Of a DNA stretch of 64,000 nucleotides, positions 47,043-55,752 are shown in pieces (the first letter of the stretch is position 1; the number at the start of each line of letters is the position of its first letter). Both the position numbers and the translations under genes were made by a program. Origin of the DNA: an uncultured Acidobacteriia bacterium (GTDB lineage: Bacteria > Acidobacteriota > Terriglobia > Bryobacterales > Bryobacteraceae). The stretch covers positions 78,522 to 142,521 of the forward strand of contig CAIVVT010000091.1 in the NCBI GenBank assembly GCA_903909435.1, given 5' to 3'. The notes under the pieces are model-generated. The model had not been told where the DNA came from. It saw only the letters and a program-made list of their open reading frames with translations, and did no database searches.

Positions 47043-48854
47043 ATGAGCATTGAAACGGAAGCAGGTAACGACGTTAACGGAGTAGACGCGAAGCCGCTGG
47101 ACGCCGATATTGTCTGCGTCGGATTCGGTCCGGCTTCCGCGGGTTTCCTGACGACTCTGACAAAACTCCTGCAGGCCCCCTCGACGGACCAGCCGGTCGA
47201 GAGCCGCGCCGTGCCGGGCATGCCGCCGCAGATTCTGTGCTACGAGCGGGCTGACGATATCGCGTTCGGCGTCTCCGGCGTGGTCACTCGCGCGCGGGCC
47301 ATCAAATCGACTTTCCCGTATCTGAACACGGCCGAGATTCCGTTGTCCGCGCGGGTGGGCAGCGAGCGGCTGCTCTACCTGCTGGACCCGCACGGGGCCT
47401 CGCGCCGCCCGCTCTGGATGCGGTTGGCCGACAAAGTGATCAAGGGCCTGGCGCGGGAAGACTACTCCTACGAAGCGCCCTATATCCCTCCCTTCCTGCA
47501 CAAGCAGGACGGCTTCATCTTCTCGCTCGGGCAGTTCATGCAGTGGAGCGGACAGCAGGTGATGTTCTCCGGCACGGCGCAAGTCTGGCCCGGCACGCCG
47601 GTGTCCGATCCGCTGTTCGAAAACGGCAAGGTGGCCGGTGTGGTGCTGGCCGCGGACGGCACGGAGATCCGCGCGGAGTTGACCGTGGTCGGCGACGGTC
47701 CGGTCGGTCCGGTCGGCCGCCGTCTGGACGAAGTCTATGGCATGCCGCTGGGCCACAAGCGCGACGAATGGGCTGTGGGCATGAAGATGGTGGTGGATCT
47801 GCCCGCGAGTTGCACGCTCGAGGAAGGGACCGTATTCCACACCATCGGCTACCCCGAACCGGAGATTTTCGGTTTCTTCTACGTGCACCCGGACCGCGTG
47901 GCTTCGGTAGGCATTTTCGTCCCGTCCTGGCTCGATTCGCCGGTGCGCACGGGCTATCGCTACTTGCAGCACTTCATCACGCACCCCGCCATCTGGCGCC
48001 ACTTGAAAGGCGGCCGGATGCGCAGTTGGGGTGCCAAGAGCCTGCTGGAAAGCGGCCGGCGCGGGGAACCGCGGCTGTGCGGCGATGGCTATGCCCGCAT
48101 CGGCGAAGGCTCCGGTTCCACCAACGTGCTGACCGGCTCGGGCGTGGATGAGGCCTGGCTGACCGGCAGGCTGCTGGCCGAGGGCGTGCACGAGCTGTGG
48201 CGCGAAGGGCTGCCGTTCACCAAGGCGAACCTCGAAGCGCGCTACGTGCGCCGCCGCCGGACTTCCTGGCTGGAAAAGGAATCGATCATCGCCGAGCGCG
48301 CCCGCAATGGGTTCCAGCGCGGCATTCTACGCGGTTTCCTGGGCATGGCGCTGGCGGGTTTCACTTCCGGCGCGCTGGGCTACAATCGACGTCGCGACAA
48401 GCCGGCTCGACCGCTGGAAGAGTTCTATCGCGGCCGGCTTTCGGCGGAGCAGGTCCGGGATATCAGGGCGGCCTGCGAGAAGGACGCGCAGCCGCTGCAC
48501 GATGCGCTGATGGAAGCCGCCGGGTGGCCCGCCATCGAATTCGATGGCCAATTGCTGGTCTCCCACCAGGATGCCCTGTTGATGGGCGGCAAGGTGCAGG
48601 CTGCGCCCGATCTGCCCGATCACGTCGTCTTCCGCGACCCCGATCTGTGTGCCGCCTGCACCAACCGGCTGTGCATCGAGATTTGCTCGGGAGAGGCGAT
48701 CCACGCCGGGGAGAACGGCGCCCCGGTGTTCGATCGCGACAAGTGCGTACACTGCGGCGCGTGCATCTGGAACTGCACGCAGGAAGTCGCACCCGGCGTC
48801 AGCAACGTGGCCTTCTGCGCCGCTCCGGGAGGGCTGCACTCGGCCGAGAACTGA
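47043..48854 (+). CDS. Electron-transfer flavoprotein-ubiquinone oxidoreductase (FixC-FixX fusion type)
   Basis: A 603-residue protein. The N-terminal FAD motif is IVCVGFGPASAGFL. The middle, around residues 430-455 (LRGFLGMALAGFTSGALGY), is a membrane-associated hydrophobic patch. The C-terminal ferredoxin tail (from ~531) has C536-x2-C539-x4-C544-x3-C548, then C568-x2-C571-x2-C574-x3-C578. Known ETF-QO has one [4Fe-4S] cluster with four Cys. Here eight Cys are arranged as two motifs, so two clusters are possible. The enzyme passes electrons from ETF to quinone. It is 60 bases after the dehydrogenase gene. Confidence 0.9.
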   Translation: MSIETEAGNDVNGVDAKPLDADIVCVGFGPASAGFLTTLTKLLQAPSTDQPVESRAVPGMPPQILCYERADDIAFGVSGVVTRARAIKSTFPYLNTAEIPLSARVGSERLLYLLDPHGASRRPLWMRLADKVIKGLAREDYSYEAPYIPPFLHKQDGFIFSLGQFMQWSGQQVMFSGTAQVWPGTPVSDPLFENGKVAGVVLAADGTEIRAELTVVGDGPVGPVGRRLDEVYGMPLGHKRDEWAVGMKMVVDLPASCTLEEGTVFHTIGYPEPEIFGFFYVHPDRVASVGIFVPSWLDSPVRTGYRYLQHFITHPAIWRHLKGGRMRSWGAKSLLESGRRGEPRLCGDGYARIGEGSGSTNVLTGSGVDEAWLTGRLLAEGVHELWREGLPFTKANLEARYVRRRRTSWLEKESIIAERARNGFQRGILRGFLGMALAGFTSGALGYNRRRDKPARPLEEFYRGRLSAEQVRDIRAACEKDAQPLHDALMEAAGWPAIEFDGQLLVSHQDALLMGGKVQAAPDLPDHVVFRDPDLCAACTNRLCIEICSGEAIHAGENGAPVFDRDKCVHCGACIWNCTQEVAPGVSNVAFCAAPGGLHSAEN

Positions 48855-48954
48855 GCGCCCGTCGCTGAATTGGCATCCGGGCAACACCAGCGCGGGCTGG
48901 AGCCAGCGGGCGTCTCTGGAGCGCCGTCCCACTAGAATGGATTCGAGGAATTCT

Positions 48955-49755
48955 ATGCCTTACCAAATCATCGTCTGCGGGGGCATCGCGCCCGACCCGC
49001 TCCAGACCTTGGAGCCCGCGATGGGGCCCGCCGGTCCCGCATTGAAGAATGAAATGATGCTGCCCGCCGTGTTCGACCCCTGGGCGGCCCACGCGCTGTA
49101 CGAGGCCGCGCATCTGGCCAGGCAGTTTCCCGGCTCGTCGATCCGCGTGGTCACCCTGGCGCCGAAAGCCAAGCTGCAGCAGGTGATGATGACCGTCGCC
49201 CAGAAGCTGCCCTTCGAGTTGATCCCGATTGACGGACCCGGAGGCGGGTTCACCGATGCGGTCGAAGTCTCGAAGGTGCTCGCCCAGGCGATCTCCGCGA
49301 TCCCGGGAATCGACATGAGCCAATTCCTGCTCTTCGGTGGCTGGGAATCGGCGACGCGCGGCTCGGGTTGCGTCATCCCGATGGTGGCCGCACGGCTCGG
49401 CATCGAGGACTGCTTCCTGGCGGTCGATGAGCTAAAGATCGAGGACGGCGCGTTGGTAATCAAGGAGCGCGTCGAAGGCGGACTGCTGCAGGTTTCGCGC
49501 TGCAGTGCGCCTCCGGCCGCGTTGGCGTGGGCCACGGGCAGTCTGCCCGAGCCGCCCAACCATCCCCAGACCGGCATGGCGAACATGCGCGCCATGATGC
49601 CCGCGCTGCAGCGCGCCAAGCCCGCCGGCCTCACCGGCGAGGGCTTCTCGGTGCCGCAAGCCACGCTGCCCGCCCAGCAGCGTCAGACCCAAGTGGTGAA
49701 AGACAAGCCCGCCGCCGAGATCTCGCGCGAGTTGCTGGAATGGATCAAAGGCTGA
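48955..49755 (+). CDS. etfB: Electron transfer flavoprotein beta subunit, divergent
   Basis: A 266-residue EtfB/FixA-like protein with the N-terminal ETF fold (MPYQIIVCGGIAPDPLQ, ALYEAAHLARQFPGSSIRVVTLAP). The AMP-binding region, usually DGDTAQVGP or DDDSGQTG, reads GWESATRGSG (residues 129-138). The C-terminal basic segment that normally reads LPNIMKAKKKP is PQTGMANMRAMMPALQRAKP. GAGG lies seven bases before the ATG. It forms the dimer with the downstream EtfA and belongs to a divergent ETF branch. Confidence 0.87.
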   Translation: MPYQIIVCGGIAPDPLQTLEPAMGPAGPALKNEMMLPAVFDPWAAHALYEAAHLARQFPGSSIRVVTLAPKAKLQQVMMTVAQKLPFELIPIDGPGGGFTDAVEVSKVLAQAISAIPGIDMSQFLLFGGWESATRGSGCVIPMVAARLGIEDCFLAVDELKIEDGALVIKERVEGGLLQVSRCSAPPAALAWATGSLPEPPNHPQTGMANMRAMMPALQRAKPAGLTGEGFSVPQATLPAQQRQTQVVKDKPAAEISRELLEWIKG

Positions 49756-49769
49756 TGCAGGGAAAGCAC

Positions 49770-50774
49770 ATGGAAAAGATACTCGTACTTCTTCATACCG
49801 AAGCGGACGGATCGCTGGGACGCGCCGCCCGTGAGTGCCTGAGCCTGGCGGCGTCGCTGGGTAAATACGATCTGGCCATCAGCGGAGCGGACGCTTCCGC
49901 CGCCGCCAATTCCGCCGAAGGCTCGGCCGAGCGGATTTTGTGCATCGCTGCGGACGAGTTCGCGGTACCGCGCTCCTCCACCGACTCGGCCGCCGCCGAA
50001 ATGCTGATCCGCACCTCGGGTGCGACGTTGGTGCTAGCTCCCGGCACTTCGCGCTGGAGTCGCGCCTTGCCCATGGCGGCCGCCCGGCTCGGCGGTGTGA
50101 TCGATACGCACGCCGTGGGTCTGGAAGTCGTTGGCGACTCGATTCAAGTGAAGCGCTGGTTCTACCGGCAGCGGATTGAAGGCACCGTCGCACGCAGTGG
50201 CAGTCCCTGGATCGTGGTCATCGAACCGGGCGCATTCACGGCAACGGAAGCCACCCCGCGGCAGGCCACCATCGAGACCCAGTCGCTCGAGCTGGCCGTG
50301 TCGCCCCGCACGACGGTGGAGGGCACCATCTCCACGGCTGCCGGCGAACAGACCATCCGGCCCGACGCGGCGCTGCTGTTCGTGGCAGGCGCCGGATGGA
50401 CCAAGAAGCAGAAGGACGGGCAGGTGCATTTCGCCGACGCGGCGGACCGCATTCAGACCTTCGTCCACAAGTCCAAGTGCTCGCTCGGTTCGTCCAAATC
50501 GCTGGTCGATCTGAGCAGCGAGGGGGAAGCGGTGCTGCCCTTCCTCACGCACTTGCACCAGGTGGGCCAGACCGGCTCGACGCCGCGCCACCGGAAGGGC
50601 CTGGCGACGTGCTGCCACGGCGAGGAACCGCACGTGGTCGGCTGGCGTTTCATCAACGAACGGCGAGCCGTCAATCTCGATCCGAACTGCGGCTGGGCGC
50701 GCGGCAAGGCCGACGTGCTGTACGTCGCCGACGCCTTCGAAGTGATGAAGGAACTGAACGCGCTGCTCGACTGA
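49770..50774 (+). CDS. etfA: Electron transfer flavoprotein alpha subunit, divergent
   Basis: A 334-residue EtfA/FixB-like protein. The N-terminal part (MEKILVLLHTEADGSLGRAA) is typical. The C-terminal FAD domain keeps VGQTG (266-269) but replaces the SGGRG loop by AGAGWTKKQ (206-214). The SGxxQH part of the PS00696-like signature is replaced by GEEPH (284-288), followed by FINERRAVNLDPN in place of IVAINKDPE. It pairs with EtfB, which ends 14 bases upstream; a TGATG overlap with an earlier ATG at 49755 suggests coupling. The binding of FAD may be altered. Confidence 0.85.
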   Translation: MEKILVLLHTEADGSLGRAARECLSLAASLGKYDLAISGADASAAANSAEGSAERILCIAADEFAVPRSSTDSAAAEMLIRTSGATLVLAPGTSRWSRALPMAAARLGGVIDTHAVGLEVVGDSIQVKRWFYRQRIEGTVARSGSPWIVVIEPGAFTATEATPRQATIETQSLELAVSPRTTVEGTISTAAGEQTIRPDAALLFVAGAGWTKKQKDGQVHFADAADRIQTFVHKSKCSLGSSKSLVDLSSEGEAVLPFLTHLHQVGQTGSTPRHRKGLATCCHGEEPHVVGWRFINERRAVNLDPNCGWARGKADVLYVADAFEVMKELNALLD

Positions 50775-50823
50775 CGTCCGAAGTGGGGGACCGTCTGGAC
50801 GGCGGCCGGCTCGAACGCAGGCC

Positions 50824-51774
50824 CTATTGCGTATCGCCCAACAGCGCCCTGCGGCGCTTGTATTCCGCTAGCGCGGCCGCCGATTCGGCTTCCTTGCCAA
50901 CCTTGCGATACAGCAAGCCGAGAGAATATAGCGGCAACGCCAGCGTCGAGTCCAGCGCGGCGGCGCTCTTGTACTCTTCTATGGCCTCGTCGTTGCGCTT
51001 CTTGCTCTCAAGAACACGCGCGAGATGGTAGTGGGCGAGCGCGAATTTTGGATCGTATTTCAGCGCCTCCCGCAGATTCTCTTCGGCCGGATCGAATTCC
51101 TGCTGGCGCGACAGGAAGTAGCCCAGGTTGTCGGGAGGCCACGGGGAGGGTTTCGGGAGCTTGCGATTAAGTTCGGTAGCCTTGGTGAACGCCGCCCGCG
51201 CGTCTTCGGTCCGGCCCAGCATGTCGTAAGTCAGTCCGAGGTTGTCGTAAGCGCGTGCCGAGTTGGGGTCCAGCGCAATCACCCGCTTGAACTTATCGAC
51301 TGCCGCATCGTACAGCCGTTGATCGTAATCGAGCCGGCCGAGCCAGTACAGATACAACCCCTGCTTGGGGTGGAGTTCGTTGAGGCGGGCGAGGTGTGTT
51401 CGCGATGCGCCCGGGTCCCCGATGTCGATCAGTGCCATGGCCAGCGTAAAGCGGTCGCGATCGTCCAGCGGGCTGAGTGCGTCGGCCTGCCGGAACGCCT
51501 CTATCGCGCGACTGGTCCGGCCTCCAGCGAACTCTAGAGCTCCGAGCAGGGCGCGAAGCGCGGAGGCACGGTCCCTGGGGGTGTCGGGGCGCACGGCGCC
51601 GGACAGAACGGTTTCCAGACGGTCGAAAGCCTTTTGTGAAAACGATGCCGCCACAGCCTCGCGTTCATCCGCGCTGAGCGGAGCGCTGCGAATCCGCTCC
51701 GGCAGGCCTCCGCCGGTTTGCGCCAGAAGAGGCGCCACTAGCAGGACGGCGACGCACATTGCTTTCAAAAGCAT
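50824..51774 (-). CDS. Exported TPR-repeat protein
   Basis: A 316-residue protein with a signal peptide (MLLKAMCVAVLLVAPLLAQ). At least five TPR motifs follow from about residue 90 (LYLYWLGRLDYDQRLYDAAVDKFKRVIALDPNS, ARAYDNLGLTYDMLGRTEDARAAFTKATELN, FALAHYHLARVLESKKRNDEAIEEYKSAAALD). These helices build a peptide-binding superhelix for protein interaction. The ATG at 51774 is chosen over the TTG just before it. There is no operon partner; the gene is convergent with etfA. Confidence 0.86.
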   Translation of the reverse strand: MLLKAMCVAVLLVAPLLAQTGGGLPERIRSAPLSADEREAVAASFSQKAFDRLETVLSGAVRPDTPRDRASALRALLGALEFAGGRTSRAIEAFRQADALSPLDDRDRFTLAMALIDIGDPGASRTHLARLNELHPKQGLYLYWLGRLDYDQRLYDAAVDKFKRVIALDPNSARAYDNLGLTYDMLGRTEDARAAFTKATELNRKLPKPSPWPPDNLGYFLSRQQEFDPAEENLREALKYDPKFALAHYHLARVLESKKRNDEAIEEYKSAAALDSTLALPLYSLGLLYRKVGKEAESAAALAEYKRRRALLGDTQ

Positions 51775-51892
51775 CAATCTGATTTTGCCTCAAGACAGTA
51801 GGGTATCAGTCGCCTGGGCGCGAACCAACGCGGAGTGAGATTCGAGCGGGAGCGGGGAGGAAACTTGAGGCGGGTTTGGTGTAGCGGGTTTG

Positions 51893-51938
51893 CGCGGCGG
51901 TCACCCGAACTGTGGTTGCAGTTCGGGTGACCGCCGCG
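51893..51938 (-). terminator. Perfect 19-bp hairpin after the second TonB receptor
   Basis: The two 19-base arms (51893-51911 and 51920-51938) match perfectly around an 8-base loop, 8 bases past the receptor stop. It is a strong stop signal despite the lack of a T tract. Confidence 0.68.
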
Positions 51939-51946
51939 ACTTTATG

Positions 51947-54900
51947 CTAGAACGTTATGCGGCCCACAAGCTGAATGTTTCTGGGCTGCGAAACGGTACC
52001 GTTCCAGACTCCGAAGCTGGGGCTGGAGGGATCGTTGTTGGCTGGATTGCAGTCGCCCCACGCCTGGCCATCACAAGCGAAGTAATGGTTGTTCAGGATG
52101 TTGAACATCTCGGCGTGGATTTCCATGTGCACCTTCTCGTAGAAGTCGAGCCGCTTCACGATCGACACATTGACGTCCTTGTAGCCGGAACCCCGGACAT
52201 CGCTGACGCGGGGGCCGGTGCCGAGGTAGTTGCCGCCCACGAATTTGGAGGCTGGCTCGAACCCGGAGGCATTGTAGAGGGGCTTGTTCACGTCGATCGA
52301 GGGGAAGGACTGGGCCAGTACCGTCCCGGTGATGGCGGGAATGCACGCGGCCTCAATCTGTCCGGGAACGCCGCAAACGGACGAGTTGCGGAAGTAGAGC
52401 GGCATTCCAGAGGTGAACTTCATGCTGGTGGACAGCGCCCACCCGCCGAAGACTTTGTTGGAGATGCCTGAGCCGCTCATCCATTTCTTTCCGACTCCCA
52501 AAGGCAGGTCGTAGGTCCCAAGGACCGAGACCGAATTCGGGAGGTCGTCCGGAGAGAGCGAGTAGTTGCGGCTCCCCTGGTATTGACTGATCACATTGCC
52601 GACGCCGCCGATGCCGGAAGAACCGGACTGCGTGCTGCCTGCGGCGTTGGTCGTGAAGTGCGAATAGGTGTAGTTTAGCCCCGCATAGAAACCGTTCTTG
52701 AAGCCCTTTTCGAGCTTCATCTGGAACGATTGATACATCGAGGTGCCCTGGTTTTCGTTTAATCCGTTGAGGGCGCCGCAGTACTGCGGGAAGGCCACCA
52801 GGGCTTGCGCCACGGTGGGTTTGCAGGTGCCTGCGCTGGTCAGGTCAGCAGCCCAATTCGAGTAGGGCGCATTCACGCCGAAGAGCGCGGCTTGACCAGG
52901 CTGGAACACCGTGTTGAGTTCCGTGCTGCCCATGCTGGTGAGGAGCGACGGATTCAGGTAGTTCAGCGGCTGCATGGAGGAGGGCAGGTGCGTGCCCTTA
53001 TTGCCGACCCAGGCTACGCTGACCAGGCTGCTGGCGCCGAGTTTGCGCTCAACAGTCAGGTTCCACTGCTGGGTATAAGACAGGTGATTGGCATAGGTGG
53101 GACGGTATTGTGGACCACCCTTGCCGTTGTCGGCCGTCAGGCTGATGTCAGGCGCGGTGGTGTAAGCCGGGAAGCCCTTATCCAGGTTGAAGGCTGGCAC
53201 CTGACCGCTATACGAACTGCCGAACGAGGTGGACGGGTTGAAGCCGTCCAGACTCATGCCGCCACCCCAGCCGGGGTAGAACGCCTGCGTATAGAACACG
53301 CCGTAGCCGACGCGCACGACGGTCTGGTTGTCGATGCGATATGCCGCACCGATACGGGGACCGATGCCGCCGTTGAAATTAGACTCGGGGTAACGCTTGC
53401 CGAAGCTGGCGGCGCCCCACTTGCTGCCCGCGTACATGACGCTGCCCGGCAGGTTCCCGGCTCCAGGGTTCGGTGCGAATCCCAGGAAAGAGAGTTGATC
53501 GCCGGTCTCGAACGTGGGATCGAACCGGTCCCAGCGCAGACCGTAATTCAGGGTCAGCTTGCTGTTCACCTTCCAGGTGTCGCCCGCATTCAGCGAGAAG
53601 GCTTTCTGCACAGCGCCCCATTTCCAGACGTTATGCACGCTCAGGTTGCCGTTGTCGACCGCACCCGCGATCAAACTGGCGTAAGCATTGCCGCTGGGGA
53701 TGCCGGTGAGGCCGGTGGTGGATTCCGCGAAGCCCAACGAGCCCGACTCGTTGCCGGCCGAGCGGAAGACTTGCGCCAGGTGGCGGTACTCCCCGCCAAA
53801 CCGGAACGTATGCGCCCCATGCACCCAGGAAACCAATTCATTGACGATGTGCGAGGGGCGGGTTGACTTGTTCAGCGGTCCGGGGCCGTTCGTATTGCCC
53901 CAGCTTGGCATGCCGGAAATGTTGGAGCCAGAGAAACTGGCGCTGGGCGACGCATTATAGGCCACTGCGTTGGGGATTTGAATCGCGCTGGCGCTCTGGC
54001 CGGGGACCGACCCGTAGCCTTCGTTGCGGTTCAGATAGCCATAGGCCAGGTGGCTCATGAGCGTTGGGGTGAAGATGTGGTCCCAGTTCATGCGGTTGAC
54101 CCAGGCATCCTCGGGGATAGCGGGGCTCGAACTGCAGAGTTGGACCGGCAGCGAGCACTGATCGCTCGGCAGGGTGATCTGGCGCCAGATGGTCGCGAAG
54201 ATGTGGTCTTTGTCGCCCCAGTTGTGGTCGATCTTGAACAGGAAGTGATTGACGTTGGAGAGAATGCCGTCGGAGACGGGCGGCGCCAGGTAGTTGTTGT
54301 GTAAGCCAGGGCTGGTGGTGGCCGGCAGGAACCCCATCCACTTCAGTGCGATCGGGCTTTGCTGGCTGGCCGGGATCTGGTTGTTCGTGAACACGCTGCG
54401 GGTGAGCACTCCGTTGTTGATCGCGGTCGTATTCGGATCGTAGATCGGGAGGGGGTAATCGGAGAAGTTGCCGCTGCGCTCCTGGGATGTCGGAAGCGAA
54501 TAGTAACTCCGGGTTGCGCTGCCGAGACTGCGCAAGTACTCTTCGTCGTGGAAGAAATAGGTTCTGTGCCGGCTGCCCCACACGAGCGGGATAAACGGCA
54601 GCTTGACTGGGCCACCAATGGCGAAGCCGTATTCGTTCTCGTTGTCCTTGGGCCGCTGGTCGCCCGGGCCCCGGTTGTTGGTGAACTGCAGCGCGTTGAG
54701 GTCGCGGTTGCGCAGATACTCAAACCCGGCGCCGTGGAACTGATCGGTTCCACTGCGGGTGGTGACCATGATTACGCCGCCGGTGGTGACGCCGTATTCC
54801 GGTTCATAGCTCGACGTCAGGATCTTTACTTCGCTGACCATGTCGGGCGTGGTGGGGAAGTCGAAGAACGACACCATGCCGCCTTGCGACATCGTGCCTT

Positions 54901-55495
54901 CCTGCATACTGACACCGTCCATCAGCGCTTCGTCGCCCATCTTCAATCCGCCGTTGATACGGGAATTGAAAGCCTGCGGGCTGGTCCCGGTGTTGACGCC
55001 GGGCAGGAAGCTGATGAACTGGACTGCGTTGCGCGGCGTGCCGGCAGCGACAAGCAGTGGCAATTCGTTGATCACCGTCGGCGCGATGCCTTCCTGCACC
55101 GTGCCGTTTTCGACGTTCAACTGCGTCACTTCGGCCGTGACCTCGACCTTGGTGCCGACGTCGCCGACCTTCAGGATGACATCGGTGTTGAAGGGCTGGT
55201 TGGCCAGCAGCTGAATGTTGTGTTGCACGTATTCGTTGAAGCCCGTGGCTGCAACGCTCAAATCGTAATTGCCGGGCGCCACGTTCGGGAACGCGAAACG
55301 GCCCTCGTTATCGGTTTTAACGGCGGTCTTCAAAGACCGTTCGGTCTGTGAGAGAGTTACCGTGGCGTTCGGCACCGACGCATTCGAGGCATCGGTGACG
55401 CGGCCACCTACAGTTGCATTTTGACTTTGGCTGAAGGCAGTTGCAGCGAGTAGCAACATGGCACCCAAAGGTATGAGTAAAGAGCGACTTGGCAT
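51947..55495 (-). CDS. TonB-dependent receptor with carboxypeptidase-regulatory-like domain (second)
   Basis: A 1182-residue outer-membrane receptor. The signal peptide (LLIPLGAMLLLAATAFSQS) is followed by a carboxypeptidase-regulatory-like domain (about 27-110, with GGRVTDASNASVPNATVTLS), a plug with INELPLLVAAGTPRNAVQFISFLPGV, and a long barrel ending VGRITF with a C-terminal Phe. GGAG lies five bases before the ATG. It sits 5' of the sugar-acid locus at 55.7-60.3 kb in order but runs as its own unit, with its own hairpin terminator. The imported substrate may be a sugar-acid-containing oligomer; that is a guess from neighbours. Confidence 0.93.
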   Translation of the reverse strand: MPSRSLLIPLGAMLLLAATAFSQSQNATVGGRVTDASNASVPNATVTLSQTERSLKTAVKTDNEGRFAFPNVAPGNYDLSVAATGFNEYVQHNIQLLANQPFNTDVILKVGDVGTKVEVTAEVTQLNVENGTVQEGIAPTVINELPLLVAAGTPRNAVQFISFLPGVNTGTSPQAFNSRINGGLKMGDEALMDGVSMQEGTMSQGGMVSFFDFPTTPDMVSEVKILTSSYEPEYGVTTGGVIMVTTRSGTDQFHGAGFEYLRNRDLNALQFTNNRGPGDQRPKDNENEYGFAIGGPVKLPFIPLVWGSRHRTYFFHDEEYLRSLGSATRSYYSLPTSQERSGNFSDYPLPIYDPNTTAINNGVLTRSVFTNNQIPASQQSPIALKWMGFLPATTSPGLHNNYLAPPVSDGILSNVNHFLFKIDHNWGDKDHIFATIWRQITLPSDQCSLPVQLCSSSPAIPEDAWVNRMNWDHIFTPTLMSHLAYGYLNRNEGYGSVPGQSASAIQIPNAVAYNASPSASFSGSNISGMPSWGNTNGPGPLNKSTRPSHIVNELVSWVHGAHTFRFGGEYRHLAQVFRSAGNESGSLGFAESTTGLTGIPSGNAYASLIAGAVDNGNLSVHNVWKWGAVQKAFSLNAGDTWKVNSKLTLNYGLRWDRFDPTFETGDQLSFLGFAPNPGAGNLPGSVMYAGSKWGAASFGKRYPESNFNGGIGPRIGAAYRIDNQTVVRVGYGVFYTQAFYPGWGGGMSLDGFNPSTSFGSSYSGQVPAFNLDKGFPAYTTAPDISLTADNGKGGPQYRPTYANHLSYTQQWNLTVERKLGASSLVSVAWVGNKGTHLPSSMQPLNYLNPSLLTSMGSTELNTVFQPGQAALFGVNAPYSNWAADLTSAGTCKPTVAQALVAFPQYCGALNGLNENQGTSMYQSFQMKLEKGFKNGFYAGLNYTYSHFTTNAAGSTQSGSSGIGGVGNVISQYQGSRNYSLSPDDLPNSVSVLGTYDLPLGVGKKWMSGSGISNKVFGGWALSTSMKFTSGMPLYFRNSSVCGVPGQIEAACIPAITGTVLAQSFPSIDVNKPLYNASGFEPASKFVGGNYLGTGPRVSDVRGSGYKDVNVSIVKRLDFYEKVHMEIHAEMFNILNNHYFACDGQAWGDCNPANNDPSSPSFGVWNGTVSQPRNIQLVGRITF

Positions 55496-55752
55496 GTAAA
55501 CTCCAGGTTCGGACCCTCAAATAGAGTGTTAATAGAATAGATCAATTGCCAACGCTGAGCAAGCCCTAATGAAACGATCAACGGCCACCGGCCCGCGGTC
55601 AAAGTGATGGCCCGCGGAGCCTGCCTGGTGTGCAATGCGCGGCGTCGCAAAGGCGGGCGCAGTCGAGGAGTCAAACCCTTCATCGGCAATGAGTTCGCTG
55701 CACCGGAGCGAGCGAGCTGAGGGGAGAACTTTCGGCGAATCTCGCGTCCGGC

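Noticed and set aside
44655..48191. Long open frames on the strand opposite the electron-transfer operon
   Set aside because: They are side effects of high GC content: no ribosome-binding sites, no family motifs, and the plus strand carries clear families.
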